Part shown: in pieces, positions 8,932 through 16,270 of the stretch | How positions within the stretch are numbered: the first letter of the stretch is position 1 | Layout of the letters: the number at the start of each line of letters is the position of its first letter | NCBI RefSeq assembly: GCF_000190435.1 | Contig: NC_015152.1 | Location: forward strand, 2,734,458-2,798,457 | Source: Sphaerochaeta globosa str. Buddy | GTDB lineage: Bacteria; Spirochaetota; Spirochaetia; Sphaerochaetales; Sphaerochaetaceae | DNA length: 64,000 nt | Direction: 5' to 3' | The notes under the pieces: model-generated | Told to the model about the DNA's origin: nothing | The model's input: only the letters and a program-made list of their open reading frames with translations | The model's database searches: none | Program-made: the position numbers and the translations under genes

Positions 8932-9282
8932 ATGGCAGCACATCGAATCTATGCAATGAGTTTTTCCAGTGTTTATCCTATGTATATCCAAAAGGCACAG
9001 AAGAAAGGCCGAACCAAGGATGAGGTGGACACCATCATCCGTTGGCTGTTCGGGTATACCCAAGAACAATTGCAAGAGCACATTCAGAAGGAAACTGACT
9101 TTGAGACCTTCGTCAAACAAAGTCCCCATCCCAATCCGCAGCGAAGTAACATCACGGGCTCTGTCTGTGGCGTACGCCTGAGTGAGATAGAGGACCCGAT
9201 CATGAAGGAGATCCGGTACTTGGACAAGCTCATTGATGAACTTGCCAAGGGAAAGGCGATGGGGAAGATTCTACGGGCGTAA
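8932..9282 (+). CDS. DUF2200 family protein
   Basis: A 116-residue soluble protein. It matches the conserved DUF2200 pattern throughout: [70 protein letters not shown] and the C-terminal [23 protein letters not shown]. The length is the family norm. ATG follows AGGGGAGTAGAT. No biochemical function is established for the family. It is 72 bp downstream of the hicB remnant on the same strand and may share its transcript, but nothing links the two functionally. Confidence 0.9.
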   Translation: MAAHRIYAMSFSSVYPMYIQKAQKKGRTKDEVDTIIRWLFGYTQEQLQEHIQKETDFETFVKQSPHPNPQRSNITGSVCGVRLSEIEDPIMKEIRYLDKLIDELAKGKAMGKILRA

Positions 9283-9319
9283 GCCTTGCTGGCAACAGGC
9301 GATTTCAGCTGCTCTTCCT

Positions 9320-10090
9320 CTACCCCTTCTGGGCTTCGTTGAGCAGGACTTTTATCTCCAGCAGCAGGTCTTCCACACTCTTTCCGTTCTTGGTCAGCAG
9401 TTCTGGATACTCAGTCTCGAACCGGGTATTGATCCTGAAGAACCCACCATACAGATGGGCGGTGAGGGCATACTTAAGCTTCGCAGGCTCACCATTCTTC
9501 ATATATTGGTAGAGCTGCTTGTGTTCTTTGAGCAACGTCTCAAACACGTGTTTCTGCCGTGTTGCCTTATAATCCAATCTGCGGTATCGCGAGTAGTGGA
9601 CATCCATTCTCTGAATCATTTCCCAGAGCTTGGTCTTGCGCATCGAGCGCATACAGAGTCCGTGGAACTGAGAGTCGATGAAATAGAACTCTTCATCGTT
9701 GACACCCTGGCGGATCTGTTCCTGCTGCATCTGCAAATTCTCTTCCAAAGCCTTGAACAGCTGTGCATCAGGATTCGAAGCAATATGCGACATGACGGCA
9801 TATTCCACCTGGGTGCGCATGAAAATAATCTGGGCAGCCAAATCCAAATCGATAAGACTGACATACGTCCCCTTTTTTGGATGGACGGTTACCAACCCCT
9901 CACGTGCCAGATGGGCAAACACATTGCGGATCGGAGTGCGCGAAGTATTGAAGCGAGTGCTGACTTGATTCTCGCTAAGTAATGCACCCGGAGTTATTTT
10001 GAGCGTAAGGATATCCTGTCGAAGAATTGTATAGATCTCACTCATCGAAAGTGCATTCTTACTTTCATCCTGGAAAACATCAGAAACCAT
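9320..10090 (-). CDS. GntR-family transcriptional regulator, FCD type
   Basis: A 256-residue regulator. The N-terminal winged helix is seen in MSEIYTILRQDILTLKITPGALLSENQVSTRFNTSRTPIRNVFAHLAREGLV. The C-terminal all-helical FCD ligand domain includes FIDSQFHGLCMRSM, whose His could be a metal ligand. The longest frame begins at 10183, but ATG 10090 has AGGTGAGGA just upstream and starts at the expected distance from the helix-turn-helix. It is divergent from the cupin/TRAP operon. The shared 361-bp gap holds paired copies of a 12-bp motif that fits GntR operators. It is probably the substrate-responsive repressor of that operon. Confidence 0.9.
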   Translation of the reverse strand: MVSDVFQDESKNALSMSEIYTILRQDILTLKITPGALLSENQVSTRFNTSRTPIRNVFAHLAREGLVTVHPKKGTYVSLIDLDLAAQIIFMRTQVEYAVMSHIASNPDAQLFKALEENLQMQQEQIRQGVNDEEFYFIDSQFHGLCMRSMRKTKLWEMIQRMDVHYSRYRRLDYKATRQKHVFETLLKEHKQLYQYMKNGEPAKLKYALTAHLYGGFFRINTRFETEYPELLTKNGKSVEDLLLEIKVLLNEAQKG

Positions 10091-10143
10091 GGATTCCTCA
10101 CCTGTTTTAGTGCAATAAGTATATACCACATACTGTATCGATT

Positions 10144-10155
10144 CTTGGATACAAG
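10144..10155 (+). promoter_or_regulatory. GntR-type operator copy 1 (CTTGGATACAAG)
   Basis: An imperfect palindrome 54 bp upstream of the regulator start. Its exact reverse complement recurs at 10356-10367, in front of the cupin promoter, and a related ATGTATCCAAG lies at 10259-10269. FCD-type GntR proteins bind T-G-T-A-T-A-C-A-like dyads, so these are probably binding sites of the divergent regulator. Confidence 0.55.
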
Positions 10156-10355
10156 CAATAGATATACCAAGAAATATTGGCAAATACTATACTTTTATTG
10201 CCATTTCTTGCAACTATATTTGTCATTTATAGAATTTTTTTATCGCCATATACTCTTCATGTATCCAAGTTATGACGTTGTATCATCAATAATGTCCTGA
10301 ATATTACCAGTATTTGCAGATATTTTTGGACATTATTATCAATTTATCTATTTTG

Positions 10356-10367
10356 CTTGTATCCAAG
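10356..10367 (-). promoter_or_regulatory. GntR-type operator copy 2 (CTTGTATCCAAG on plus)
   Basis: Exact reverse complement of the motif at 10144-10155. It ends two bases before the -35 box of the cupin operon promoter, a position suited to regulation of that promoter. The 361-bp gap between the two divergent genes contains nothing else I could recognise apart from the promoter and the half-matching site at 10259. Confidence 0.55.
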
Positions 10368-10369
10368 AG

Positions 10370-10398
10370 TTGACAATTCAAAAAACCGGTTCCTATAC
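10370..10398 (+). promoter_or_regulatory. Promoter of cupin/TRAP operon
   Basis: A consensus TTGACA (10370-10375) is separated by 17 bp from TATACT (10393-10398). This is one of the strongest promoter matches in the window. Confidence 0.75.
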
Positions 10399-10451
10399 TT
10401 ATACAAGAATTCATATAAATACTCGATTCAAAAAGAAGGAAGGAGAGCCCC

Positions 10452-10919
10452 ATGGCAAAAAAACAGTATGTATATCGCATCGATGATCTACCTTTCACAC
10501 CGCTTGTGGAAAAAGAAGGGATAGTCACGCAATTCCTATTAGGTGACAACATTCAGATCAGTTTCATCCAGAACCCTCCCGGAGCAACCTTTCCCCTACA
10601 CTCCCACGAAGCTGAACAAATCCTCATCATGCTGGAAGGTACCGAGGAACATGAAATCGATGGGCAGAAGATTCACATGGAAGCAGGCGATGTCTGCATT
10701 CATCCGGGCAATGTCATGCACGGAGGGGTAACTCTCACAGGCTTCAAAGGAATCGATATTTTCTCACCCCCCCGTACCGACAAAGGCGGGCATGTTGAAC
10801 GAATGATCTCCTACAAAACCATGCCCGATTCCGAGGGAAAATATCCCGCCAACAAGATTGAGACCAAGGTACCCACCTGGTTCAAAGGGGTTTTGGCTGC
10901 ACTGAGGGCCAAAAAATAG
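10452..10919 (+). CDS. Cupin-domain protein
   Basis: A 155-residue single-domain cupin. The first metal motif is seen in PGATFPLHSHEAEQILIMLEGTEEHEIDG (His, His, Glu, then Gly) and the second in GDVCIHPGNVMHGGV. These place a metal-binding beta-barrel at about residues 35-110. The ATG has an AAGGAAGGAG Shine-Dalgarno. It is the first gene of an operon with a TRAP transporter, 37 bp before dctP. Small cupins in such operons often act as sugar-acid isomerases or epimerases, or as substrate sensors. The substrate is unknown, and the sequence alone does not decide between enzyme and binding protein. Confidence 0.85.
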   Translation: MAKKQYVYRIDDLPFTPLVEKEGIVTQFLLGDNIQISFIQNPPGATFPLHSHEAEQILIMLEGTEEHEIDGQKIHMEAGDVCIHPGNVMHGGVTLTGFKGIDIFSPPRTDKGGHVERMISYKTMPDSEGKYPANKIETKVPTWFKGVLAALRAKK

Positions 10920-10956
10920 CAATTTGTGGAATATCCACAAAACATAGGAGGAAAGG

Positions 10957-11982
10957 ATGAAAAAAAGTATCGTTGTAATTCTGATGGTTCTTTGTTTGGC
11001 TTTGACAACAGTTTTCGCAGCTGCACAAGCTGAAACAGCAGCCGCCGCTGCTCCTGTTATCAACATGAAGCTGGCACACTATGCGGCAGTTGACCACCCC
11101 GGTGGGATTGCTGCAAAGCAATTTGCCGAGAACGTACAAAAGCGGACCAACGGAGCCATTAAAATCGAAGTGTATCCCAACAATGAATTGGGAGCACCCG
11201 ATGAAATGCTTGAACAAAACATCCAAGGCGTTGTCGACATGACACTCGGCACCCAGGGATCGCTTGGCAAGTATTCAACCAAGTTTGCCGTTGTCATGCT
11301 TCCTTTTGTCTTTGACAGCTATGACCTTGCCTACAAAGTATTGGATGGACCTTTCTACAATTGGATAAAGGACGACCTTCTGTCAAAGGGCCTTGTCTTC
11401 ATCGGAAGCTGGGATTATGGATTCAGGAATCTTACCAACTCGGTACGACCCATCAACTCCCCCGATGATGTCAAAGGCCTTAAGATCAGGACGCCGGGAG
11501 AGATCCAACTGCAGTCCTGTATGGAAGCCTTGGGAGCAAACGTGCAGACCATAGCCTTCAATGAACTCTACCTCTCGTTGAAACAAGGCACCGTTGATGG
11601 ACAGGAAAACCCGCTGAGCGTCATTTACTTCAACAAGTATTATGAAGCACAGAAGTATCTTGCCATCACCAACCATGTGTACAACTCCATGAACCTGGTA
11701 GTCTCCAAGAAGGTTTGGGACAAGCTGTCAGCCGAGAATCAGAAAATCCTGCGCGAAGAGAGTGCCAATGCAGCCCAGACCATGAGAAACCTGATCAAGA
11801 GCAGTGATGCCGATTACATCGCTAAACTTGAGAAGCAGGGAATGATTGTCACTCGGCCCAATACTGCGGCCTTTGCAGCCAAAATGGACTCGTCGTACAA
11901 GGCAATCTCCAAGTACGTTGGGGACCAGGCGATCATCGACCAATTCCTGAAAATGGTAAGTGATACCAAGAATAGCAAATAA
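10957..11982 (+). CDS. dctP: TRAP transporter solute-binding protein (DctP family)
   Basis: A 341-residue periplasmic binding protein. The signal peptide (about residues 1-24) ends near TTVFAAAQA. DctP landmarks include AKQFAENVQKRTNGAIKIEVYPNNELG, the conserved Arg region GLKIRTPGEIQLQSCMEALGA, and FNELYLSLKQGTVDGQENPLSVI, the hallmark near the carboxylate-binding Arg. The ATG follows AGGAGGAAAGG. It precedes the large membrane subunit by 73 bp with a hairpin between. It would deliver an organic acid, perhaps a sugar acid given the cupin. The ligand cannot be predicted. Confidence 0.93.
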   Translation: MKKSIVVILMVLCLALTTVFAAAQAETAAAAAPVINMKLAHYAAVDHPGGIAAKQFAENVQKRTNGAIKIEVYPNNELGAPDEMLEQNIQGVVDMTLGTQGSLGKYSTKFAVVMLPFVFDSYDLAYKVLDGPFYNWIKDDLLSKGLVFIGSWDYGFRNLTNSVRPINSPDDVKGLKIRTPGEIQLQSCMEALGANVQTIAFNELYLSLKQGTVDGQENPLSVIYFNKYYEAQKYLAITNHVYNSMNLVVSKKVWDKLSAENQKILREESANAAQTMRNLIKSSDADYIAKLEKQGMIVTRPNTAAFAAKMDSSYKAISKYVGDQAIIDQFLKMVSDTKNSK

Positions 11983-12000
11983 CGCTGGGTTTTAGTGTAT

Positions 12001-12034
12001 GCGTGAAGCGGCAGTGCTTGCAGCTGCTTCACGC
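12001..12034 (+). other. Intercistronic hairpin between dctP and dctM
   Basis: GCGTGAAGC (12001-12009) pairs with GCTTCACGC (12026-12034), with a further GCA/TGC pairing in the loop. No T-tract follows, and the dctM Shine-Dalgarno (GGGAGA) lies 10 bases later. It more likely stabilises the upstream dctP mRNA or attenuates transcription than acts as a full terminator. This would give more binding protein than permease. Confidence 0.6.
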
Positions 12035-12055
12035 TTATAAAAGGGAGAGTACACT

Positions 12056-13336
12056 ATGTTGGCATTGATCGTTTCTGTATTACTCATCGGTCTTATGATT
12101 TTCGGTGTTCCCGTTGCAGCAAGCATGGGTATCACTTCACTTGGCATCTTCGCAGCCCTTGGACAAGGCCAATATCTGGCAGTCATGCCGCAACGAATTT
12201 ACGTGGGGGCGACCAGCATTACCATGTTGGCGATTCCTTTTTTCATTCTTGCAGGGAACCTGATGAATACCGGGGGTATCACCGATAGGATTTTCAACTT
12301 TGCTCGAGCCTGCTGCGGCCATTGGCCGGGGGGCTTGGGACAAGTAAACATTCTCTCAAGCGTCATCTTCTCAGGCATGAGCGGCTCTGCAGTTGCCGAT
12401 GCGGCAGGCTTGGGAGCTATTGAGATGAAGGCAATGGGAGATGCAGGCTTTGATAAGCGATTTGCTGCAGGTATTACCGCAGCCTCTTCCACCATCGGGC
12501 CGGTAATCCCCCCAAGCATCCCCTTTGTCGTCTACGCTTCCATTGTAGGAGCTTCAGTCGGAAAACTCTTCATGGCAGGCTTCATTCCCGGCCTACTCAT
12601 GGCAGCAGCAATGAGCGTTGCCGTGTTTATCACCAGCAAACGCAAACACTACCCTGTTGAGGCAAAAATGCCTTGGAAAACGCGCTTGGTGTATTTTTGG
12701 AAAGCCATTCCCTCTCTGATGACTGTGGTCCTGATCATCGGAGGTATCTGGGGAGGGTTTTTCACGGCAACCGAAGCTGCAGTCATTGCAAGCTTTTATG
12801 CCCTCATTCTCGGAACGCTGGTTTATAAGGAAATCAAGCTTGCAGACCTTAAAAAAGTCCTGACTAATTCAATGTTGCAAAGCTGTATGACACTTTTCAT
12901 AATTGCTGTCGCAAACTTCCTCGCCTACTTCCTTACCCACCAAAGAATACCTAATATGATCATAACAGGTCTGACTACGCTCACCACCAATCCTACCATT
13001 TTGATCCTCATCATCATCTTCATCCTTCTGGTGCTTGGTTGCTTTGTGGAAGGGGTTGCCGTCATTCTTATTACTACACCTATCTTCATGCCGGTAATCA
13101 CCTCAATCGGTATGGACCCCGTTCAGTTTGGTGTAATCATGATCCTTGCTAGTATGATTGGGCTGCTCACACCCCCTGTAGGCATGAGCCTGTATGCAGT
13201 TTCAAGCATATCAGGAGTTAGTGTCATCGAACTGTCCAAGGAAGTACTACCCTATGTCTTAGGTATTTTTTTGGTCCTCCTTGCGATTGCATTCTGGCCG
13301 CCGCTTTCCATGACACTGCCAAATCTTTTGGCCTAA
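12056..13336 (+). CDS. dctM: TRAP transporter large permease (DctM)
   Basis: A 426-residue inner-membrane protein, the ion-coupled transport subunit. It is hydrophobic throughout with about 12 predicted helices. DctM signatures include MLAIPFFILAGNLMNTGGITDRIFNFARACCGHWPGG, SGSAVADAAGLGAIEMKAMGDAGFDK, ASSTIGPVIPPSIPFVVYAS and GLLTPPVGMSLYAVSSISGVS. The ATG has AAGGGAGAG upstream. The small subunit follows 12 bp downstream. The order binding protein, large, small departs from the usual P-Q-M and from the second TRAP locus in this window. Confidence 0.94.
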   Translation: MLALIVSVLLIGLMIFGVPVAASMGITSLGIFAALGQGQYLAVMPQRIYVGATSITMLAIPFFILAGNLMNTGGITDRIFNFARACCGHWPGGLGQVNILSSVIFSGMSGSAVADAAGLGAIEMKAMGDAGFDKRFAAGITAASSTIGPVIPPSIPFVVYASIVGASVGKLFMAGFIPGLLMAAAMSVAVFITSKRKHYPVEAKMPWKTRLVYFWKAIPSLMTVVLIIGGIWGGFFTATEAAVIASFYALILGTLVYKEIKLADLKKVLTNSMLQSCMTLFIIAVANFLAYFLTHQRIPNMIITGLTTLTTNPTILILIIIFILLVLGCFVEGVAVILITTPIFMPVITSIGMDPVQFGVIMILASMIGLLTPPVGMSLYAVSSISGVSVIELSKEVLPYVLGIFLVLLAIAFWPPLSMTLPNLLA

Positions 13337-13348
13337 AGAGAGGATTGT

Positions 13349-13858
13349 ATGGAATTATTACGAAAACTAGACAAACTAGCTGTACGTGCTTTAACCACCT
13401 TCTCCATAGGCTGTTTCGTAGCCCTCTTCATGGTACTCTTAAGCAATGTGGTGATCAGGATTACTAGTGCACCGATTAAAATGAGTTGGTACTCAGAAGT
13501 TGTCGAACTTCTTTTTGCCTATATGGTCATGGCATCGAGTGCAGTACTCTGTCAGAAAAAACAGCATTTCAAGGTCGATTTATTGGTAACTCGCTTTGGC
13601 ACAAAAAAGCACTTTTATTACTTGGAGGTCGTAACCAACCTCATCAGTCTTACCTTTTTCTCTCTCTTGCTTTGGTATGGCACCAAACTGACCATTGAGG
13701 GAAACATGACCATGACAATACTGCCTATCTGCAAACGCTGGGGGTATATGGCAATCCCGATCTGCGCTCTCTTTCTCTGTATCTATACCATCCGCGATTT
13801 GTATTGCAATCTGATGATTGCAATCGGGAGAATGCCGATTCCTGCAGCTACGATGTAA
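13349..13858 (+). CDS. dctQ: TRAP transporter small permease (DctQ)
   Basis: A 169-residue four-helix membrane protein. DctQ features are the first helix IGCFVALFMVLLSNVVIR, then WYSEVVELLFAYMVMASSAVLCQKKQHFKVDLL, with the conserved charge cluster after helix two, and two later helices around residues 93-112 and 132-150. It partners DctM in the membrane and is the last gene of the cupin operon. The ATG follows AGAGAGGATTGT. A strong convergent stem-loop terminates the operon 66 bp downstream. Confidence 0.9.
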   Translation: MELLRKLDKLAVRALTTFSIGCFVALFMVLLSNVVIRITSAPIKMSWYSEVVELLFAYMVMASSAVLCQKKQHFKVDLLVTRFGTKKHFYYLEVVTNLISLTFFSLLLWYGTKLTIEGNMTMTILPICKRWGYMAIPICALFLCIYTIRDLYCNLMIAIGRMPIPAATM

Positions 13859-13923
13859 TCAAGAAGTCCTTGTGCAGATTCAAAGATCCGCTTAGGGCAG
13901 TATGAATCGCCAGGAAATAGGAA

Positions 13924-13945
13924 AGCCGGGCTGAAAAGCCCGGCT
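13924..13945. terminator. Bidirectional terminator
   Basis: AGCCGGGCT (13924-13932) and AGCCCGGCT (13937-13945) form a GC-rich 9-bp stem with a four-base GAAA loop between two convergent genes. T-tracts are short on both sides (CTTTCC on minus, CAACCTTCT on plus). Confidence 0.7.
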
Positions 13946-13966
13946 CAACCTTCTAACAATGATAGC

Positions 13967-14611
13967 TTAGTTGTAGGTGCCCGTCAGATTGAACGTCCCA
14001 TTGGGAAGAATATACTCCAGTGACATGGTTTCATAATTGAATACGGCCCAAGTAAACAGACCGCCAATCTTGCCGCGAGCGTTGACCTTCTTGCCATTCA
14101 TTTCCTTGAGTACCCAATTCATGGCAATTTCGGCACCAAGCAGAGAGCCATCGATCGTGCCGTTTGCTTCCAATACCGCGACAACCTGCATGGCGTCATC
14201 AACAATCTTGATTACGCTATGATTGGAGCCGGAAATCGCACCGGTAACAGGATCGAGATTGTAGTTGGTGACATTGTTCATGATCACATTCTTGCCATCA
14301 AGCAAATCCCAGTCGGACTCAACCGCTCCACCGTATGGGCCATAGGCAAAACTATACAAGGTCTCTTCGACAGTCTTGTAGTGGTTGCTGTCACCCTTGT
14401 GTTCGGTAACCACACTCTCATAGTCCTGGTACACATTAACAGTCGCTGTGAAGCTTGTAGGTCCGCCGGTTTTTCCCACCTTGCGTGACACGACCTCGTC
14501 ACTTGTTGAAAGACTCCGTGATAGTGCATCACTGCTCATCGACATATCACAGCTTGCAAACATACTCACCAATGCAATCAATAGCACAACAATAAAGATG
14601 TTTCTCTTCAT
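13967..14611 (-). CDS. Putative lipoprotein of unknown function
   Basis: A 214-residue exported protein. The chosen ATG (14611) gives a compact signal peptide MKRNIFIVVLLIALVSMFASC with a spirochaete-style loose lipobox (FASC). An in-frame ATG at 14635 has no Shine-Dalgarno, whereas AAAAAGGGG precedes ATG 14611. The mature part is Ser/Thr/Asn-rich with no family I recognise. It includes SFTATVNVYQDYESVVTEH and ends in a beta-rich FNYETMSLEYILPNGTFNLTGTYN. A surface or periplasmic beta-structured protein is likely. It is transcribed alone, convergent with dctQ. Its function is unknown. Confidence 0.75.
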   Translation of the reverse strand: MKRNIFIVVLLIALVSMFASCDMSMSSDALSRSLSTSDEVVSRKVGKTGGPTSFTATVNVYQDYESVVTEHKGDSNHYKTVEETLYSFAYGPYGGAVESDWDLLDGKNVIMNNVTNYNLDPVTGAISGSNHSVIKIVDDAMQVVAVLEANGTIDGSLLGAEIAMNWVLKEMNGKKVNARGKIGGLFTWAVFNYETMSLEYILPNGTFNLTGTYN

Positions 14612-14806
14612 GGTAAATTCATACCCCTTTTTCATACAACATGAGATAATAGTTGGAACAACTTTACCTCATCTGTCAATAAAAATCGTCTATTCTCGTA
14701 TAAATTGATGCTGAACAGCATACTTTACTGCCCGGTACGTCCGTTTGCCCATACGATTGGGATGAGAGCATAGAAGAATTATACGAATGCAACGCACAAC
14801 ATTCAC

Positions 14807-14835
14807 ATGACAAAGAGCGTATCATACGTTATAAG
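14807..14835 (+). promoter_or_regulatory. Promoter of diguanylate cyclase gene, twin of the one at 30971
   Basis: ATGACA (14807-14812), 17 bp, TATAAG (14830-14835). The last 13 bases TACGTTATAAGTA and the leading ATGACAAA are identical, at identical spacing, to the promoter before the paralogous cyclase at 31069. Confidence 0.65.
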
Positions 14836-14901
14836 TAGGAAAGAGGTACGTGATACTGGACTGTCACTTCTAACGTACCAGCTACAGACAGAGGTTTCAG
14901 C

Positions 14902-16062
14902 ATGCCCATCAACCGTCATGCCCTGGCTTGGAAGCGTAATCTTTTCCTTCTGCTCCTGCTTGTAGTGGGGTTCTCTGTCGCCATGCCTGTGTACTACATC
15001 TATAAACAGGCTGAAGCCATCATGATCGAACAAACCCAATCAAAAGCAAGCAGCCTCGCTGTTTCTGTGGCAGCCTTCCTATCCTACAACATAGAGGATT
15101 ATCGCCCTCTCTCGGAAGCGGATGTATTGGCAGAGGGCGGCAAGCTTGAACAAACATACCTTGCGTTCAACGCAGTCCTTGAAGAGATAAAAAGGAACAG
15201 TGATGTCACCTTTATTTATACCAGCAAGTACCTCAACGACAAAACCAGCATATTCATCCTGGATGCAGAGAATCCCAACAGTGTACTCTTCTCCCCCTTC
15301 GGCAGCCGGGACAGCATGGATCCAGCTGAGCTCCAGACTCTGCTTTCAGGAGAATCGACCGTAACACGAGTTGAGGATGACAGTGTCTGGGGGACCTACC
15401 TTTCAGCATATGCTCCGATTAAGGATAACCGGGACGGGTCGACAGTTGGACTGGTAGGGGTCGACTATTCAGAAGACTATCTTCTGGTACAATTCAGACG
15501 GTTTGGTTGGGTCCTGAATATCAGCTTTACCGTCTTCACCCTACTGATCTCCATTGCTATCTACATCCTCATAGTTGCCATCCATGAACGTAACGGCATT
15601 GACGATTTAACCAAGCTCGGCAACAAGCGAGCCTTCCTGAAAGGACTGCAGGTAACCTTGGAGGAAGCAAAAAAGACCAATCAGAATTTTGTCTTATGCA
15701 TGCTCGACGTCAATTCCTTCAAAGCCATCAACGACACCTACGGTCATCCGGTAGGGGATAGTGTATTGAGGTGTATAGGCAGGGCATTGATGCAGGCAGT
15801 AGATAAATCCAAAGGGTGTTACCGCTACGGAGGCGATGAATTTGCAGTACTCTTACCCAACACCACACTTTTGCAAGCGCAAGCAGCCAAGAAGAGCATG
15901 GAGGATGAAATCAGCGCAATCGATATTCCTGACTTGAAAGGAATGCGTGTGTCGGCAAGCATCGGCATGGCTGAATGGCTTCCCGGCATTACAGCTGAGA
16001 CGCTGATCGATTTATCTGACAAGGACCTGTATGTGCAAAAGCTGAAAAAGCACCATCACTAA
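14902..16062 (+). CDS. Membrane-anchored GGDEF diguanylate cyclase
   Basis: A 386-residue protein that should make c-di-GMP from two GTP. Helix one spans about residues 12-34. An extracytoplasmic sensor region, about 35-200, contains VTFIYTSKYLNDKTSIFILDAENPNS and GLVGVDYSEDYLL, a Cache-like ending. Helix two spans about 205-230. The GGDEF domain starts at DDLTKLGNKRAFL, with an intact YGGDEFAVLLP (GGDEF at 310-314) and the metal site LDVNSFKAINDTYGH. An RxxD inhibitory site is absent five residues before GGDEF (DKSK instead). The ATG has GAGG upstream. It is a close paralogue of the protein at 31069, with its GGDEF motif at the same residue number and a nearly identical promoter. Confidence 0.92.
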   Translation: MPINRHALAWKRNLFLLLLLVVGFSVAMPVYYIYKQAEAIMIEQTQSKASSLAVSVAAFLSYNIEDYRPLSEADVLAEGGKLEQTYLAFNAVLEEIKRNSDVTFIYTSKYLNDKTSIFILDAENPNSVLFSPFGSRDSMDPAELQTLLSGESTVTRVEDDSVWGTYLSAYAPIKDNRDGSTVGLVGVDYSEDYLLVQFRRFGWVLNISFTVFTLLISIAIYILIVAIHERNGIDDLTKLGNKRAFLKGLQVTLEEAKKTNQNFVLCMLDVNSFKAINDTYGHPVGDSVLRCIGRALMQAVDKSKGCYRYGGDEFAVLLPNTTLLQAQAAKKSMEDEISAIDIPDLKGMRVSASIGMAEWLPGITAETLIDLSDKDLYVQKLKKHHH

Positions 16063-16091
16063 GCAGTCCATTCATACGTAATTAGCAAGAA

Positions 16092-16111
16092 CTTCAGACT
16101 TGAGTCTTAAG
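16092..16111. promoter_or_regulatory. 20-bp interrupted palindrome between c-di-GMP genes
   Basis: CTTCAGACTTGAGTCTTAAG is symmetric except for one internal mismatch pair and the central TG. It lies 29 bp after the cyclase stop codon and 160 bp before the next gene. It could be an operator or a small hairpin; no T-tract follows. Confidence 0.35.
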
Positions 16112-16270
16112 CCTGTACCTTTCTATTTACATCCATTCTCTTGGACAACGGAATTCTACCGAGTCTGAAACCTTGTCACTGCGGAAAAGCACTAGTATTT
16201 TTACTTGCTCCTATGTCATACTGATTTTACTTATGACAGAACCGAGCGCCCATGAACAAGGGGTTGAGCT

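Noticed and set aside
16092-16111. The palindrome between the two c-di-GMP genes as a terminator.
   Set aside because: No T-tract follows on either strand, so it is listed only as an unexplained dyad.
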